64,000 nucleotides of DNA from Gordonia polyisoprenivorans (GCF_017654315.1 NZ_CP072203.1:2852001-2916000); one strand, 5' to 3'. Shown: positions 27,529-40,268, numbered from the stretch's first letter. Numbers and translations are program-made. The notes: a model not told the origin generated them from the sequence alone.

Positions 27529-28283
27529 CCGCACCGTCTGATGCGCTGTACCTGGCTGAGGCCAAGATCGAGGTCGGCCACCACCAAGAGGTGGAATGGC
27601 TGGGCATGACCTGGAATCTCGACACGATCATCGCCTCGGCGATCGCCGCGCTGATCGTGATCGCGCTCGCATTCTTCGTCAAGGCCAGGATGACCTCGCG
27701 CCGGCCGAACACCGTGCAGCTGTACTTCGAGGTCATCACCGTGCAGATGCGCAGCCAGATCGAGAGCGCGATCGGTATGAAGATCGCCCCGTTCGTGCTG
27801 CCGCTCGCGGTCACCTTGTTCACCTACATCCTGATCGTCAACTGGTTCTCGGTGCTGCCGGTGCAGTACGGCGTCGACAGTGGCGCGACCCACGAGCTCA
27901 TCAAGCCGGCCTCGGGCGACGCCAACTTCACCTACGCGCTCGCGATCTTCGTCTTCGTCTGGTACCACGCGGCCGGCATGCGCCGTCGCGGTCCGCTGCG
28001 CCACCTGGGCAAGCTGGTCAAGGGGCACGCAGCAGGTCTGGCACCGATCAACATCATCGAAGAGATCGCCAAGCCGCTCTCGCTGTCTCTCCGACTTTTC
28101 GGCAACCTGTTCGCCGGTGGCGTCATGGTCGCCCTGATCGCACTGTTCCCCGCATACATCCTGTGGGCGCCGAACGCGATCTGGAAAGCCTTCGACATGT
28201 TCATCGGCCTCATCCAGGCCTTCATCTTCGCCCTGTTGACGATCCTGTACTTCAGCCAGGCGATGGAAGACGAGCACCACTAG
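27525..28283 (+). CDS. atpB: F-type ATP synthase subunit a
   Basis: Subunit a forms the proton half-channels next to the c-ring. The 252-residue protein is hydrophobic with five to six helices and keeps the essential arginine, Arg190, in [15 protein letters not shown]. The [12 protein letters not shown] and [21 protein letters not shown] segments are also typical. Its ATG overlaps the stop of the preceding membrane-protein gene. A 150-base spacer with stem-loops separates it from atpE. Confidence 0.97.
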   Translation: MTAPSDALYLAEAKIEVGHHQEVEWLGMTWNLDTIIASAIAALIVIALAFFVKARMTSRRPNTVQLYFEVITVQMRSQIESAIGMKIAPFVLPLAVTLFTYILIVNWFSVLPVQYGVDSGATHELIKPASGDANFTYALAIFVFVWYHAAGMRRRGPLRHLGKLVKGHAAGLAPINIIEEIAKPLSLSLRLFGNLFAGGVMVALIALFPAYILWAPNAIWKAFDMFIGLIQAFIFALLTILYFSQAMEDEHH

Positions 28284-28697
<414 letters not shown>

Positions 28698-28756
28698 GTC
28701 GAAGCGTCGTCCGTTCAGCTGCTCGTAGTTCGCAATCCCGATAGGGGACATCCAAC

Positions 28757-29269
28757 ATGATGAGTCTCGCCGCAGAAGAAGCCGGGGAGAAGACGTCCAA
28801 CTTCCTCATCCCGAACGCCACTCTGATCGCGTGCCTGCTGATCTTCATCGTCGTCCTGGTCGTCATCCGTACCTTCGTCGTTCCTCCGATCCTCGAGGTG
28901 CTCGACGAGCGTGACGCGCGGGTGGCCAAGACGGTCGAGGACAACAAGGCCGCGGCGGCGAGCTATGCGGACGCCGACCGGGAGTACGCGGCACGTCTGA
29001 AGGAAGCCCGTGGCGATGCCACCGGCATCCGTGACGAGGCCCGCGCCCGCGGCAACGAGCATGTGTCGGCGGCCAAGCACAAGGCCACCGAAGAGGCCGA
29101 TGCCGCACTCGCCAAGATCTCGGCGGATCTGAAGGTGGAGGCGGACAAGGCGGTCACAACCGCCAAGCAGGACGTGAGTCGGCTGTCGGAGGCACTGGCC
29201 GGCCGCGTTCTGGGAACCGACGTCGCCTCGGCCGGTGCCGGGGCCCAGCAGAGCGGGACGGTGAAGTAA
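28757..29269 (+). CDS. atpF: F-type ATP synthase subunit b
   Basis: The 170-residue stator subunit has one N-terminal membrane helix (about residues 22-42, LIACLLIFIVVLVVIRTFVV). A long charged, Ala/Glu/Lys-rich coiled coil extends towards the F1 head. The length is normal. It ends two bases before the GTG of the b-delta fusion gene, and the two proteins together form the peripheral stalk in this order of bacteria. Confidence 0.96.
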   Translation: MMSLAAEEAGEKTSNFLIPNATLIACLLIFIVVLVVIRTFVVPPILEVLDERDARVAKTVEDNKAAAASYADADREYAARLKEARGDATGIRDEARARGNEHVSAAKHKATEEADAALAKISADLKVEADKAVTTAKQDVSRLSEALAGRVLGTDVASAGAGAQQSGTVK

Positions 29270-29271
29270 CC

Positions 29272-30621
29272 GTGGACATTTTCATCGGGCAGCTCGTCGG
29301 CTTCCTCGTCATCGTCGCGATCTTCGTCAAGTGGGTGTTGCCGCCGCTGCGCAAGGCGGTCCTCGCCCAGAAGGACGCGATCAGTCAGCAGATCGTCGAA
29401 AGCGACGAGGCCAAGAGCCGGGCCGAGGACGCGCGGGTCGCTCACGACCGCGCGGTCGAAAAGGCCGAGGCGGAGGCCAAGGAGCTCCACGCGGGTGCGC
29501 TCGACGACGCGAAGTCGATCGAAGAGGACCTCAAGGCCCTCGCCGACGCGGAGGTCCGGCGCATCAGCGAGCACGGCAAGTCACAGGCCGAATTGGCCCG
29601 GACCAGCCTTGTCCGCCAACTGCGGCTGGAACTCGGACTCAACGCCGTCGACGGCGCAGGCGAGCTCGTCCGACGGCATCTCTCGTCGGCCGACAACCAG
29701 TCGGCGGCCATCGACCGGGCCATCAGTGAGCTCGACGGCATGGCCGCCGGGCAGGCCGATTCCTCGGTACCGGCCAGCTCGGAACTGATAGGTCTGCACT
29801 CGCTGCACGCCACCAGCCGGGACGCGGCGCGCGCCGTCGGCGCCGAATTCGAGTCGGCGGCCAAGGATCTCGACGCGAAGGCGCTGACGTCGGCGTCGGA
29901 GGACATGGCCTCGGTCATCAAGTTCCTGCTCGACAACCCGGTCCTGCGCAAGAAGCTGACCGAGGACGAGGACAACGACGCAGGCAAGAAGCAGATGGTG
30001 CACACCCTGCTCGATGGCAAGGTCGCCCCGATCGTCGTGGAGACGGTGGCCTCGGCCGCCGCCAAGCGGTGGTCGCAGAGCCTCGACTTCGTGACCGCGC
30101 TGCGTCGGCAGAACGCGCTGATCGTACTGACCGCCGCCGAGCGCGACGGGACCATCGAGCAGACCGAGGATGAGCTGTTCCGTATCGGCCGGATCCTCGA
30201 TGCCAACCCCGAATTCGCTTCGCTGCTCGCAGATTTCCAGCGTCCGGCGGAAGGCCGCGTGGAGTTGCTGCGTTCGCTCATCGGCGATCAGGTCGGTCCG
30301 CACACCTGGTATCTGCTCTCGCACACCGTCGCGTTGCTGCACGGACAGCCGTCGGAGACCGCGGTGGCGCATCTGGCCGAGTTGGCCGCCGCCCGTCGCG
30401 GGGAGATCGTCGCGCATGTGGTGTCCGCGGTCGAGTTGACCGATGAGCAGCGCACCCGCCTGGCACAGGTGCTGGGCAATATCTACCACCGCACGATCTC
30501 GGTCCAGACCGAGGTCGACGAGTCGATCATCGGCGGCCTTCGCATCGGCGTCGGCGACGAGGTGATCGAGGCCGACATCGCCACGAGACTGGCGAAGGCG
30601 ACCGAGACGCTGCCGCGTTGA
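29272..30621 (+). CDS. atpH: F-type ATP synthase b-delta fusion subunit
   Basis: The 449-residue protein joins a second b-type stalk to the delta subunit, as in mycobacteria. Residues 1-20 form the membrane helix ([20 protein letters not shown]) and about 30-110 a coiled coil. A linker follows and the C-terminal 180 residues are the delta (OSCP) domain ending near [20 protein letters not shown]. It anchors the stalk to the alpha3-beta3 head. The GTG start is two bases after the atpF stop. The fused length agrees with relatives, so this is not a recent fusion. Confidence 0.95.
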   Translation: MDIFIGQLVGFLVIVAIFVKWVLPPLRKAVLAQKDAISQQIVESDEAKSRAEDARVAHDRAVEKAEAEAKELHAGALDDAKSIEEDLKALADAEVRRISEHGKSQAELARTSLVRQLRLELGLNAVDGAGELVRRHLSSADNQSAAIDRAISELDGMAAGQADSSVPASSELIGLHSLHATSRDAARAVGAEFESAAKDLDAKALTSASEDMASVIKFLLDNPVLRKKLTEDEDNDAGKKQMVHTLLDGKVAPIVVETVASAAAKRWSQSLDFVTALRRQNALIVLTAAERDGTIEQTEDELFRIGRILDANPEFASLLADFQRPAEGRVELLRSLIGDQVGPHTWYLLSHTVALLHGQPSETAVAHLAELAAARRGEIVAHVVSAVELTDEQRTRLAQVLGNIYHRTISVQTEVDESIIGGLRIGVGDEVIEADIATRLAKATETLPR

Positions 30622-30718
30622 TCGTGAGCCGGTCGGCTGGAACCATTCCGGTCGATCGGCGCCGACGCACCACCCACCACGAACCACTGCACGGACTGAG
30701 CAAGGAAGACGAGAACCC

Positions 30719-32347
30719 ATGGCGGAGTTGACGATCTCAGCAGACGAGATTAAGGGAGCGATCGAGCAATATGTCTCGTCGTTCGACGCCGAAGCCTCGC
30801 GCGACGAGGTCGGCATCATCACCGATACCGCAGACGGCATCGCCCACGTCAGCGGCCTGCCGAGCGCAATGGCCAATGAGCTGCTGCAGTTCCCCGGCGG
30901 TGTGCTCGGCGTGGCGCTGAACCTCGACGAGGACGAGATCGGCGCGGTCATCCTCGGTGACTACGAGACCCTGGAAGAGGGCGCACAGGTCAGCCGGACC
31001 GGCGAGGTGCTCTCGGTTCCGGTCGGTGACAAGTTCCTCGGTCGCGTCGTCGACCCGCTCGGCGCCCCGATCGACGGCCTCGGCGACATCGAGGCCGACG
31101 AGCAGCGTGTGCTCGAACTGCAGGCCGCCTCGGTCCTCGAGCGTCAGCCGGTCGAGGAGTCGCTGGCCACCGGCATCAAGGCCATCGACGCGATGACCGC
31201 CATCGGCCGCGGACAGCGTCAGCTCGTCATCGGTGACCGCAAGACCGGTAAGACCGCCGTCTGCGTCGACGCCATCCTGAACCAGAAGTCCAACTGGGAG
31301 TCGGGCGACGAGACCAAGCAGGTTCGGTGCATCTACGTCGCGATCGGTCAGAAGGGTTCGACCATCGCAGGCGTCAAGACGGCTCTCGAAGAAGCCGGCG
31401 CGATGGAGTACACCACCATCGTCGCCGCGCCCGCCTCGGATTCGGCGGGCTTCAAGTGGCTGGCGCCCTACACCGGTTCGGCCATCGGCCAGCACTGGAT
31501 GTATCAGGGCAAGCACGTCCTGATCGTGTTCGACGACCTGACCAAGCAGGCCGAGGCCTACCGCGCGATCTCGCTGTTGCTGCGCCGCCCGCCGGGCCGC
31601 GAGGCCTACCCGGGTGACGTCTTCTACCTGCACTCGCGTCTGCTGGAGCGTTGCGCGAAGCTCTCCGACGCGCTCGGCGGTGGCTCGATGACCGGTCTGC
31701 CCATCATCGAGACCAAGGCCAACGACGTGTCGGCGTTCATCCCGACCAACGTCATCTCGATCACCGACGGCCAGGTCTTCCTCGAATCCGACCTGTTCAA
31801 CAAGGGCGTTCGCCCGGCCATCAACGTCGGTACCTCGGTGTCGCGCGTCGGTGGTGCCGCGCAGACCAAGGGTCTGAAGAAGGTGTCCGGTTCGCTGCGT
31901 CTGGAACTGGCGCAGTTCCGTGAGCTCGAGGCGTTCTCGGCATTCGCCTCCGACCTCGACGACGCGTCGAAGGCTCAGCTCGAGCGTGGCGCCCGTTGGG
32001 TCGAGATGCTCAAGCAGGATCAGTACAGCCCCTACTCGGTCGAGGACGAGATCGTCTCGATCTACCTGTGCGGCGAGGGACACTACGATTCGGTGCCGGT
32101 CGACGACGTGCGCAACTTCGAGACGCAGCTCCTCTCGCACCTGCATCACAACGCCAAGGGAGTCTACGACTCGATCGCCGGCGGCAAGGTGCTCTCCGAC
32201 GACGAGGCCGAGGCGCTGGTCGCCGAGACCAACAAGTTCAAGAACAGCTACCTCACCCACGACGGCAAGCGCGTGGTCAACGAGGCCGAGGTGGCGGCGA
32301 TGGACTCCGAGGACGTCGCTCAAGAAGAGATCAAGATTCGCAAGTGA
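30719..32347 (+). CDS. atpA: F-type ATP synthase subunit alpha
   Basis: The 542-residue non-catalytic nucleotide-binding subunit has the Walker A motif GDRKTGKT at 172-179 and the alpha-subunit signature [13 protein letters not shown]. The [12 protein letters not shown] block is also present. A C-terminal tail of about 30 residues after the core, ending EEIKIRK, resembles the mycobacterial alpha-subunit extension known to restrain ATP hydrolysis. Its ribosome site is AAGGAAGACGAG. The gap to atpG carries a small repeat. Confidence 0.98.
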   Translation: MAELTISADEIKGAIEQYVSSFDAEASRDEVGIITDTADGIAHVSGLPSAMANELLQFPGGVLGVALNLDEDEIGAVILGDYETLEEGAQVSRTGEVLSVPVGDKFLGRVVDPLGAPIDGLGDIEADEQRVLELQAASVLERQPVEESLATGIKAIDAMTAIGRGQRQLVIGDRKTGKTAVCVDAILNQKSNWESGDETKQVRCIYVAIGQKGSTIAGVKTALEEAGAMEYTTIVAAPASDSAGFKWLAPYTGSAIGQHWMYQGKHVLIVFDDLTKQAEAYRAISLLLRRPPGREAYPGDVFYLHSRLLERCAKLSDALGGGSMTGLPIIETKANDVSAFIPTNVISITDGQVFLESDLFNKGVRPAINVGTSVSRVGGAAQTKGLKKVSGSLRLELAQFRELEAFSAFASDLDDASKAQLERGARWVEMLKQDQYSPYSVEDEIVSIYLCGEGHYDSVPVDDVRNFETQLLSHLHHNAKGVYDSIAGGKVLSDDEAEALVAETNKFKNSYLTHDGKRVVNEAEVAAMDSEDVAQEEIKIRK

Positions 32348-32414
32348 TCGACTCAACCAGCGCTGCCGATGCCTTCGTGGCACCGATGGCCGCCGAAGCC
32401 TGCGAGGCACACTG

Positions 32415-32453
32415 ATGGCCCGGCAAGGCACACTGATGGCAAGGAAGGGGTGA
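32415..32453 (+). CDS. Possible 12-codon leader peptide in the atpA-atpG gap
   Basis: An ATG at 32415 starts MARQGTLMARKG and stops six bases before atpG, within the AAGGAAGGGG ribosome site. It lies in a 21-base imperfect tandem repeat: AGGCACACTGATGGC occurs at 32405-32419 and 32426-32440. It could couple translation to atpG or be a chance frame. Confidence 0.2.
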   Translation: MARQGTLMARKG

Positions 32454-32459
32454 GGGCTC

Positions 32460-34911
<2,452 letters not shown>

Positions 34912-34920
34912 CGGATCGAC

Positions 34921-35301
34921 ATGGCAGACAAAGCGTTCCACGTCGAGGTGGTCTCGGCCGACGCCGAACTGTACTCCGGTGAGGCGACCTTCGTGATCGC
35001 CCGCACGACCGTGGGTGAACTCGGTGTGATGGCCAACCACGAGCCGCTGCTGGGCCAATTGGTGCCCGGCGGATACGTGGTCATCGTCGAGGAGAGCGGC
35101 GAGCGTAAGGCGGCCGCGATCGAGGGTGGATTCCTGTCGATCACGGGCCAGGCGGTGACAATCCTCGCCGAGTCGGCCGAGTGGGCCGATGACGTCGACG
35201 TCGCAGCCGAGCGCTCGGCACTCGAGGCCGCCGAACCCGGCTCCGACGAGTACAACCACGCGCAGGCTCGTCTGTCCGCGGCCGAACAACTGGCCTCCTA
35301 G
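34921..35301 (+). CDS. atpC: F-type ATP synthase subunit epsilon
   Basis: The 126-residue protein has the N-terminal beta-barrel (FHVEVVSADAELYSGEATFVIARTT) with the ELGVMANHEPLLGQL loop, plus a short C-terminal helix region. It couples the gamma shaft to the c-ring. It starts 9 bases after atpD and is followed by a strong hairpin terminator, closing the operon. Confidence 0.96.
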   Translation: MADKAFHVEVVSADAELYSGEATFVIARTTVGELGVMANHEPLLGQLVPGGYVVIVEESGERKAAAIEGGFLSITGQAVTILAESAEWADDVDVAAERSALEAAEPGSDEYNHAQARLSAAEQLAS

Positions 35302-35326
35302 ACCGCCGAGCACGTCAACAGTGATG

Positions 35327-35371
35327 ACACGACCGGCCACCCCAGTGCGGGTGGCCGGTCGTGTGCTGTTT
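35327..35371 (+). terminator. Terminator of the atp operon
   Basis: A perfect 16-base stem (35327-35342 with 35349-35364) has the loop CAGTGC and is followed by GCTGTTT. It lies 25 bases after the atpC stop. Confidence 0.85.
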
Positions 35372-35469
35372 CGGGGTGGCATCCTGGAGGAGACCAACGC
35401 ACGACCACAGCCACGTCACGACCTGACGGGTCCGATGCGTCCCGGGCGGCAACGAGGAGGTGCACCAGG

Positions 35470-35913
35470 GTGTCCGAACTCGTGATCACACTGAGCGTCC
35501 TGCTCCTCGTCGCCTTGTGTGTCTGTGGTCTGCTCGCCTATCGGGTGGCCCAGCTGCGTCGCGGCGGTACACCGGTGCTGCTCCGCACCCTGCCGGCCGA
35601 TGTCGACGAGGGCTGGCGGCACGGCACGGTCCACTACAGCGACGAAGCCCTGCGGTATTTCCGGCTGAGTTCTCTGCGTCCGGGCCCGTCACATACGCTG
35701 CCGCGGAGTTCGATCGAAATCGCCGGGCGCCGACGCGCCGTCGGAAGCGAACGTGACATCCTCGAGGGCTTGATCATCCTGCACGTGCACCAATCCGTCG
35801 GTACTGGTGTCGGCAAGGACTATGAAATCGCCTTTGACGCCGGTGGGGTCACCGCATTCCAGTCGTGGCTGGAGTCCCGGCGTTCGGCTCGCGCCGAACG
35901 CCGCAGCGCCTGA
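35470..35913 (+). CDS. DUF2550 family membrane-anchored protein
   Basis: The 147-residue protein has one N-terminal transmembrane helix (about residues 4-24) followed by a soluble domain with GWRHGTVHYSDEALRYFRLSSL. This matches the DUF2550 protein that follows atpC in mycobacteria (Rv1312 type), whose function is unknown. The GTG start at 35470 has an upstream GAGGAGG ribosome site. It converges with the pduO-type gene, whose stop is 23 bases away. Confidence 0.85.
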   Translation: MSELVITLSVLLLVALCVCGLLAYRVAQLRRGGTPVLLRTLPADVDEGWRHGTVHYSDEALRYFRLSSLRPGPSHTLPRSSIEIAGRRRAVGSERDILEGLIILHVHQSVGTGVGKDYEIAFDAGGVTAFQSWLESRRSARAERRSA

Positions 35914-35936
35914 GAGCTTCCGCGATCACGCGGTGG

Positions 35937-36551
35937 TCAGTCCGACGCCGTCTCATCCGGCCGGTGACGTTGACCGCCCGGCACCCAGGTGACGTCGCCG
36001 TCACCGTGCGGCGGCCGGTTGGCCACGCGCGAGAGGATGAACAGCAGATCCGAGAGCCGATTGAGATAGCGCGCGGGGAGCACCGAGGTGGCCTCCGGGT
36101 CGGCGTCGACCGCCGCCCACGCCGATCGCTCGGCCCGGCGGGTGACGGTTCGGGCCTGGTGCAGCAGAGCCGACAGGGGACTGCCGCCGGGCAGGATGAA
36201 GGAGTCCAGCGACGGCAGGGGCTCGCCGAACGCGTCACACCAGCGCTCGAGTGCGTCGATGTAGTCCTGCTCGACCCGCAGCGGCGGGTACTTCGGGTCC
36301 TCGACCACTGGAGTGGACAGGTCGGCGCCGGCGTCGAACAGGTCGTTCTGAACCGTCCGCAAGACCGTCGCGATGTCGTCGGGAACCGATCCGCCCAGCG
36401 ACAGCGCCGCTCCGATCGCCGCATTGGCCTCGTCGCAGTCGGCGTAGGCGACCACTCGCGGGTCGGTCTTGGATACGCGCGAGAAGTCGCTGAGCCCGGT
36501 GGTCCCGTCGTCGCCGGTACGCGTGTAGATGCGGGTGAGATGAACGGCCAT
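35937..36551 (-). CDS. Cob(I)yrinic acid a,c-diamide adenosyltransferase, PduO type
   Basis: The enzyme transfers the adenosyl group of ATP to cob(I)alamin, making adenosylcobalamin. The 204-residue protein carries the PduO-type N-terminal ATP-binding motif RIYTRTGDDGTTGL (residues 7-20), a central DLSTPVVED segment and the C-terminal RYLNRLSDLLFILSRVAN helix. It is the Rv1314c equivalent, next to and divergent from murA. The cobalt uptake genes two loci downstream fit a need for cobalt, though a functional link is only inferred. Confidence 0.92.
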   Translation of the reverse strand: MAVHLTRIYTRTGDDGTTGLSDFSRVSKTDPRVVAYADCDEANAAIGAALSLGGSVPDDIATVLRTVQNDLFDAGADLSTPVVEDPKYPPLRVEQDYIDALERWCDAFGEPLPSLDSFILPGGSPLSALLHQARTVTRRAERSAWAAVDADPEATSVLPARYLNRLSDLLFILSRVANRPPHGDGDVTWVPGGQRHRPDETASD

Positions 36552-36559
36552 AAGTCCCG

Positions 36560-36602
36560 AATCTAGCGCCTCACCGGGGTGACGGTGACGGGCGGATAAG
36601 CT
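36560..36602. promoter_or_regulatory. Divergent leaderless promoters of the pduO-type gene and murA
   Basis: On the minus strand TAGATT (complement of 36560-36565) stands eight bases before the ATG of the adenosyltransferase gene. On the plus strand TAAGCT (36597-36602) stands seven bases before the GTG of murA. Neither start has a ribosome site. Both fit leaderless transcription from a 58-base shared promoter region. Confidence 0.45.
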
Positions 36603-36609
36603 GTCTGAC

Positions 36610-37866
36610 GTGACTGATCGCTATCTGGTGACCGGGGGAGCCCGGCTGCAGGGTGAGGTCTCGGTGGGCGGTGCCACGAACAGCGTCCTGAAGTTGATGG
36701 CCGCCGCGCTGCTCGCCGAGGGCACGACCACATTGACCAATTCGCCGGAGATCGCCGATGTACCGCTGATGGCCGACGTGCTGCGTGGGTTGGGCGCGAC
36801 GGTGTCCATCGACGGCGACACCGTTGTGATCGATGCACCCGCCGAGCCGAAGTACCACGCCGACTTCGACGCGGTGAAACAGTTCCGCGCCTCGGTATGT
36901 GTGCTGGGACCGCTGATGGCGCGTTGCCACCGAGCGGTCGTCGCACTTCCTGGTGGGGACGCGATCGGGTCGCGACCGCTTGATATGCATCAGGCCGGCC
37001 TGCGGGCTCTCGGCGCACACAGTGCGATCGAGCACGGTTGTGTGGTTGCTGAGGCAGACGCGCTGGTGGGTGCGCCCGTGGCCCTGGAGTTCCCGTCGGT
37101 CGGGGCCACCGAGAACATCCTGATGGCCGCAGTGCTCGCCGACGGGCAGACCACGATCGACAACGCCGCCCGCGAGCCGGAGATCGTCGACCTGTGTGTG
37201 ATGCTCTCGCAGATGGGTGCTCGCATCGAAGGTGCCGGTACCTCGACGCTGACGGTGACCGGCGTCGATCGTCTCCATCCCACCGAACACCGGGTGATCG
37301 GCGACCGGATCGTCGGCGCCACCTGGGGGATCGCCGCCGCGATGACCGGCGGTGACGTGACGGTTCGCGGGGTCGCGCCCGCGCATCTACAGCTTGTCCT
37401 CAACAAACTGGTCGACACCGGTGCACGGGTGGACACCATGCCGGACGGGTTCCGGGTACGTCACGAGGGCAGGCCGACCGCGGTCAACGTGTCCACCCTC
37501 CCGTTTCCCGGGTTCCCGACGGACCTGCAGCCCATGGCCATCGGACTCGCGGCGGTCGCCGACGGCATGTCGGTGATCACCGAGAACGTATTCGAGGCAC
37601 GCTTCCGTTTTGTCGAGGAGATGGTGCGCCTGGGGGCCGATGCCCGCACCGACGGACATCACGCCGTCGTGCGAGGTATCGAGCGTCTCTCGAGCGCCCC
37701 GGTGTGGTGTTCGGATATCCGAGCGGGCGCCGGATTGGTCCTGGCCGGCCTCGTCGCCGACGGGGTCACCGAGGTGCACGACATCGAACACATCGACCGC
37801 GGATACCCGAACTTCGAGGAAAACCTCACCCGGCTCGGTGGCGGCATCGAGCGGGTCCGGGGATGA
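36610..37866 (+). CDS. murA: UDP-N-acetylglucosamine 1-carboxyvinyltransferase
   Basis: MurA catalyses the first committed step of peptidoglycan synthesis, adding enolpyruvate to UDP-GlcNAc. The 418-residue protein begins with [17 protein letters not shown] near the substrate-binding site. The active-site loop reads [36 protein letters not shown]. The position usually held by the fosfomycin-targeted Cys must be judged by alignment. The C-terminal [10 protein letters not shown] and HIDRGY blocks are typical. The stop overlaps the ATG of the ArsR gene. In mycobacteria murA directly precedes the rrn operon; here 12 kb of accessory genes intervene. Confidence 0.95.
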   Translation: MTDRYLVTGGARLQGEVSVGGATNSVLKLMAAALLAEGTTTLTNSPEIADVPLMADVLRGLGATVSIDGDTVVIDAPAEPKYHADFDAVKQFRASVCVLGPLMARCHRAVVALPGGDAIGSRPLDMHQAGLRALGAHSAIEHGCVVAEADALVGAPVALEFPSVGATENILMAAVLADGQTTIDNAAREPEIVDLCVMLSQMGARIEGAGTSTLTVTGVDRLHPTEHRVIGDRIVGATWGIAAAMTGGDVTVRGVAPAHLQLVLNKLVDTGARVDTMPDGFRVRHEGRPTAVNVSTLPFPGFPTDLQPMAIGLAAVADGMSVITENVFEARFRFVEEMVRLGADARTDGHHAVVRGIERLSSAPVWCSDIRAGAGLVLAGLVADGVTEVHDIEHIDRGYPNFEENLTRLGGGIERVRG

Positions 37867-38165
37867 GCGCGGATCCGGCCGGTGAGGTCGACATCGCCGC
37901 GTGGGCGAGTCGTTTCGATCTGTTGTCCGATCCGCATCGCCTCGAGATCCTGTTGGTGCTGCACCGTACGCCCGGCATCATCGTCGGTGATCTCGCCGCC
38001 GAGGTGGGACGGACCGAGACCGCGGTGTCGCAGGCCCTGCGCGTGCTGCGGCACCAGGGGTGGGTGACCTCCACCCGACAGGGCCGTTCGGTCAGCTACC
38101 GACTCGAGGACGAGACCGTTCATCAACTCCTGCACTGGATCGGGGCCGGCCACCACGAGTCGTGA
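37863..38165 (+). CDS. ArsR/SmtB-family metal-responsive-type repressor
   Basis: The 100-residue winged-helix protein has the ArsR core [44 protein letters not shown] and the wing [13 protein letters not shown]. The C-terminal helix has His residues ([15 protein letters not shown]) that could bind Ni or Co, as in NmtR/CzrA-type sensors; there is no ELCVD-type Cys site. It lies 180 bases upstream of the cobalt/nickel transporter genes and probably controls them. The ATG at 37863 overlaps the murA stop; the frame back to 37704 is rejected. Confidence 0.88.
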   Translation: MSADPAGEVDIAAWASRFDLLSDPHRLEILLVLHRTPGIIVGDLAAEVGRTETAVSQALRVLRHQGWVTSTRQGRSVSYRLEDETVHQLLHWIGAGHHES

Positions 38166-38247
38166 GCCGTGCCGATCCGAATCGACATGGCGCCGTCGAA
38201 TTGTGGTCAGGACCACACCTGACCGGTCGGACAGTCTGAGCACCTCA

Positions 38248-38271
38248 ACATCTGAATAAGTAGACAGATGT
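38248..38271. promoter_or_regulatory. Inverted repeat, candidate ArsR operator upstream of cbiM
   Basis: ACATCTG (38248-38254) and CAGATGT (38265-38271) are exact inverted arms with a 10-base AT-rich centre, about 75 bases upstream of cbiM. This is the kind of site ArsR-family repressors bind, and the regulator gene is adjacent. A separate pair of overlapping hairpins (TGTGGTC/GACCACA and GGTCAGG/CCTGACC at 38202-38224) lies between the two genes. I see no cobalamin riboswitch. Confidence 0.5.
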
Positions 38272-38345
38272 GATGTCCGCTTTTAGTGTTTCCCGTATCG
38301 CGCCGTCCGGGCGTGTACCTCCAGGGATCTCGAAGGGCACTGCTC

Positions 38346-39071
38346 ATGTCCACCACCCCAGTCGCCATGCATATGAGCGACGGCATCATCAACGCACCGA
38401 CCTCGCTGCTGTTCGGCGTCATCGCCGTGGTCGGCCTGGCCTTCTGTGCCTGGCGTGCGCGCCGCGACCTCGACGAGAAGACCGTGCCGATGGCCGGCCT
38501 CGTCGCCGCTTTCATCTTCGCCGTCCAGATGATCAATTTCCCCGTCCTCCCCGGTGTGAGCGGGCATCTGCTCGGAGGTGCTCTCGCCGCAATCCTGGTG
38601 GGGCCCTATACCGGCGCGTTGTGTATCGCGATCGTGCTGATCGTGCAGTGCCTGCTGTTCGCCGACGGCGGCATCACCGCCCTCGGAGCCAACCTCACCA
38701 ACATGGCTCTCATCTCGACGTTCGTCGGCTACGGCGTCGCGGTGGCCGCGTCGCGGCTACTGCGTGTCGGTCGCCGGGGACACTCGGATCACCCGCTCGC
38801 CGGCCTGGGCGTGGTGGCCTTCGTCGCGGCACTCTGTGGGACCGTGTGCGCGGCAAGCGGATTCGTCGTCGAATATGCGATCGGTGGAGCGGCGGCGACG
38901 TCGATGACCGCGGTCGCGAGCTACATGTGGGGCACGCACCTGTTGATCGGCGTCGGTGAGGGGCTGATCACCGCGGCGACCGTGGTGGCGGTAGCCCGGG
39001 CCCGACCCGACCTCGTCTATCTGTTGCGCCGCACCGACTCTCCCGCCACGCTGATCGGAGCACCGGCATGA
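38346..39071 (+). CDS. cbiM: Cobalt/nickel ECF transporter substrate-binding membrane protein
   Basis: CbiM is the metal-selective S component of Co/Ni ECF transporters. The 241-residue protein has about seven hydrophobic segments with the family blocks MHMSDGIINAP, HLLGGALAAILVGPYTG, LLFADGGITALGANLTNMA and the late VGEGLITAA. The ATG at 38346 has an AAGGG site nine bases upstream. Known CbiM/NikM proteins bind metal with the N-terminal Met-His pair, which here would be Met-His only if translation starts at ATG 38367 (seven codons later). The true start is therefore uncertain. It overlaps the next gene by four bases. Confidence 0.93.
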   Translation: MSTTPVAMHMSDGIINAPTSLLFGVIAVVGLAFCAWRARRDLDEKTVPMAGLVAAFIFAVQMINFPVLPGVSGHLLGGALAAILVGPYTGALCIAIVLIVQCLLFADGGITALGANLTNMALISTFVGYGVAVAASRLLRVGRRGHSDHPLAGLGVVAFVAALCGTVCAASGFVVEYAIGGAAATSMTAVASYMWGTHLLIGVGEGLITAATVVAVARARPDLVYLLRRTDSPATLIGAPA

Positions 39072-39487
39072 CCGCGACCGGAACCACCGACGATCACGGC
39101 GACCGCTCGCCCCGGGTGCATCGCAGGACTTTCCTCATCGCGTTCGGTGTGGTGGCCTTGCTCATCGCAGGCCTGGTGTCCTATCTGGCCAGTTCGTCAC
39201 CGGACGGTCTGGACTCGACCACCCTGCGCGGGTGCGAGACGACCGAGGTCGACGGTGCCGAGCAACTCACCGGAGACTGCATCGCGCAGCATGCGACAGA
39301 CCATGCCATGGCGTCATCGCCATTGGCCGACTACAGCTTTCGTGGAATCGGCTACACCAACGGGATCGCCGGGGTGATCGGCGTGGCGATCACCCTCGTG
39401 ATTGCCGCGGGCCTGTTCTGGATCATCGGCGGCGCTCGACGTGCTCGTACCGGTGTCGCCCGGTCGGGGACCGGATCGGGAGACTGA
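39068..39487 (+). CDS. PDGLE-domain (CbiN-like) component of the cobalt/nickel transporter
   Basis: The 139-residue protein has an N-terminal transmembrane helix (FLIAFGVVALLIAGLVSYLA), the signature SSPDGLDSTT directly after it, an extracytoplasmic loop and a second helix (GVIGVAITLVIAAGLFWII). The PDGLE module replaces or resembles CbiN, the small accessory protein that helps metal loading of CbiM. Two Cys residues in the loop (RGCETTE and GDCIAQ) might form a disulfide. Start and stop sit tightly between cbiM and cbiQ. Confidence 0.85.
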   Translation: MTATGTTDDHGDRSPRVHRRTFLIAFGVVALLIAGLVSYLASSSPDGLDSTTLRGCETTEVDGAEQLTGDCIAQHATDHAMASSPLADYSFRGIGYTNGIAGVIGVAITLVIAAGLFWIIGGARRARTGVARSGTGSGD

Positions 39488-39491
39488 GTCG

Positions 39492-40268
39492 ATGGGAGCC
39501 GGACACGCGCACCCGCTCTACCGCGCCGGCGACTCCGCGGTTCACCGTGCGCCCGCCGAGGTGAAGATCGTCTGTCTGGTCGTCTTCGTGTTCGCAGTGG
39601 TGGCCACTCCGCGTGAGATGTTCTGGCCCTACGCGGGTTTCGCGGCGGTTGTGGCCGCGGTGTGGGTCGTCGCCCGGATCTCACCGGCGTGGATCGCTCC
39701 GCGCATGCTGATCGAGGTGCCGTTCGTCATCCTCGCGGTGCTCCTGCCCTTCGCCGAAGGGGGTGAGCGCGTCGCCGTCGCCGGGCTCTCGTTGTCGGTG
39801 CCCGGGCTGTATGCCGGGTGGGGGATCGTCATCAAGGGCTCGCTCGGCGTGGCGGCGTCGCTGACCTTTGCTGCCACCACGCCGGCGCGGGAGCTGCCGG
39901 TGGCGCTGAGCCGCCTCGGTGTGCCCGCGTCGATCACCCCGATCTTCGTGATGATGCTGCGCTACGTCGATCTGCTGTCCGCCGAGATCCGACGCATGCA
40001 GATCGCGCGCGTCGCCCGCGGGGACTCACCGCGAGCGATCCACCAGATCGGTGCGATCGCCAAAGGTGTTGGCGCGCTGTTTCTCCGCTCGTACGAGCGC
40101 GGCGAGCGCGTCCATCTGGCGATGATGTCGAGGGGTTTCACCGGGACGATCCCGGAGATGCCCGGGGTGGTGGGCACGGCCCGTGCGAGCGCCGGCCAGT
40201 GGTTGGTGATCGTGACACCCGCGCTGGCCGCGACCACGATCGCCGCGGCCGCCTGGGTGTTGCGATGA
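39492..40268 (+). CDS. cbiQ: ECF transporter transmembrane (T) component
   Basis: The 258-residue protein is the T component linking the ATPase to CbiM. It has about five hydrophobic helices and the two coupling-helix motifs of the family, RMQIARVARG near residues 169-178 and AMMSRGFTG near residues 210-218. The ATG at 39492 follows the previous stop by four bases; the frame back to 39402 would overlap. Its stop overlaps the ATG of cbiO. Confidence 0.93.
   Translation: MGAGHAHPLYRAGDSAVHRAPAEVKIVCLVVFVFAVVATPREMFWPYAGFAAVVAAVWVVARISPAWIAPRMLIEVPFVILAVLLPFAEGGERVAVAGLSLSVPGLYAGWGIVIKGSLGVAASLTFAATTPARELPVALSRLGVPASITPIFVMMLRYVDLLSAEIRRMQIARVARGDSPRAIHQIGAIAKGVGALFLRSYERGERVHLAMMSRGFTGTIPEMPGVVGTARASAGQWLVIVTPALAATTIAAAAWVLR

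Noticed and set aside
38166..38345. Possible cobalamin riboswitch upstream of cbiM
   Set aside because: No B12-box consensus or expected stem arrangement is visible; the gap is too short and an ArsR-type inverted repeat explains the regulation better.
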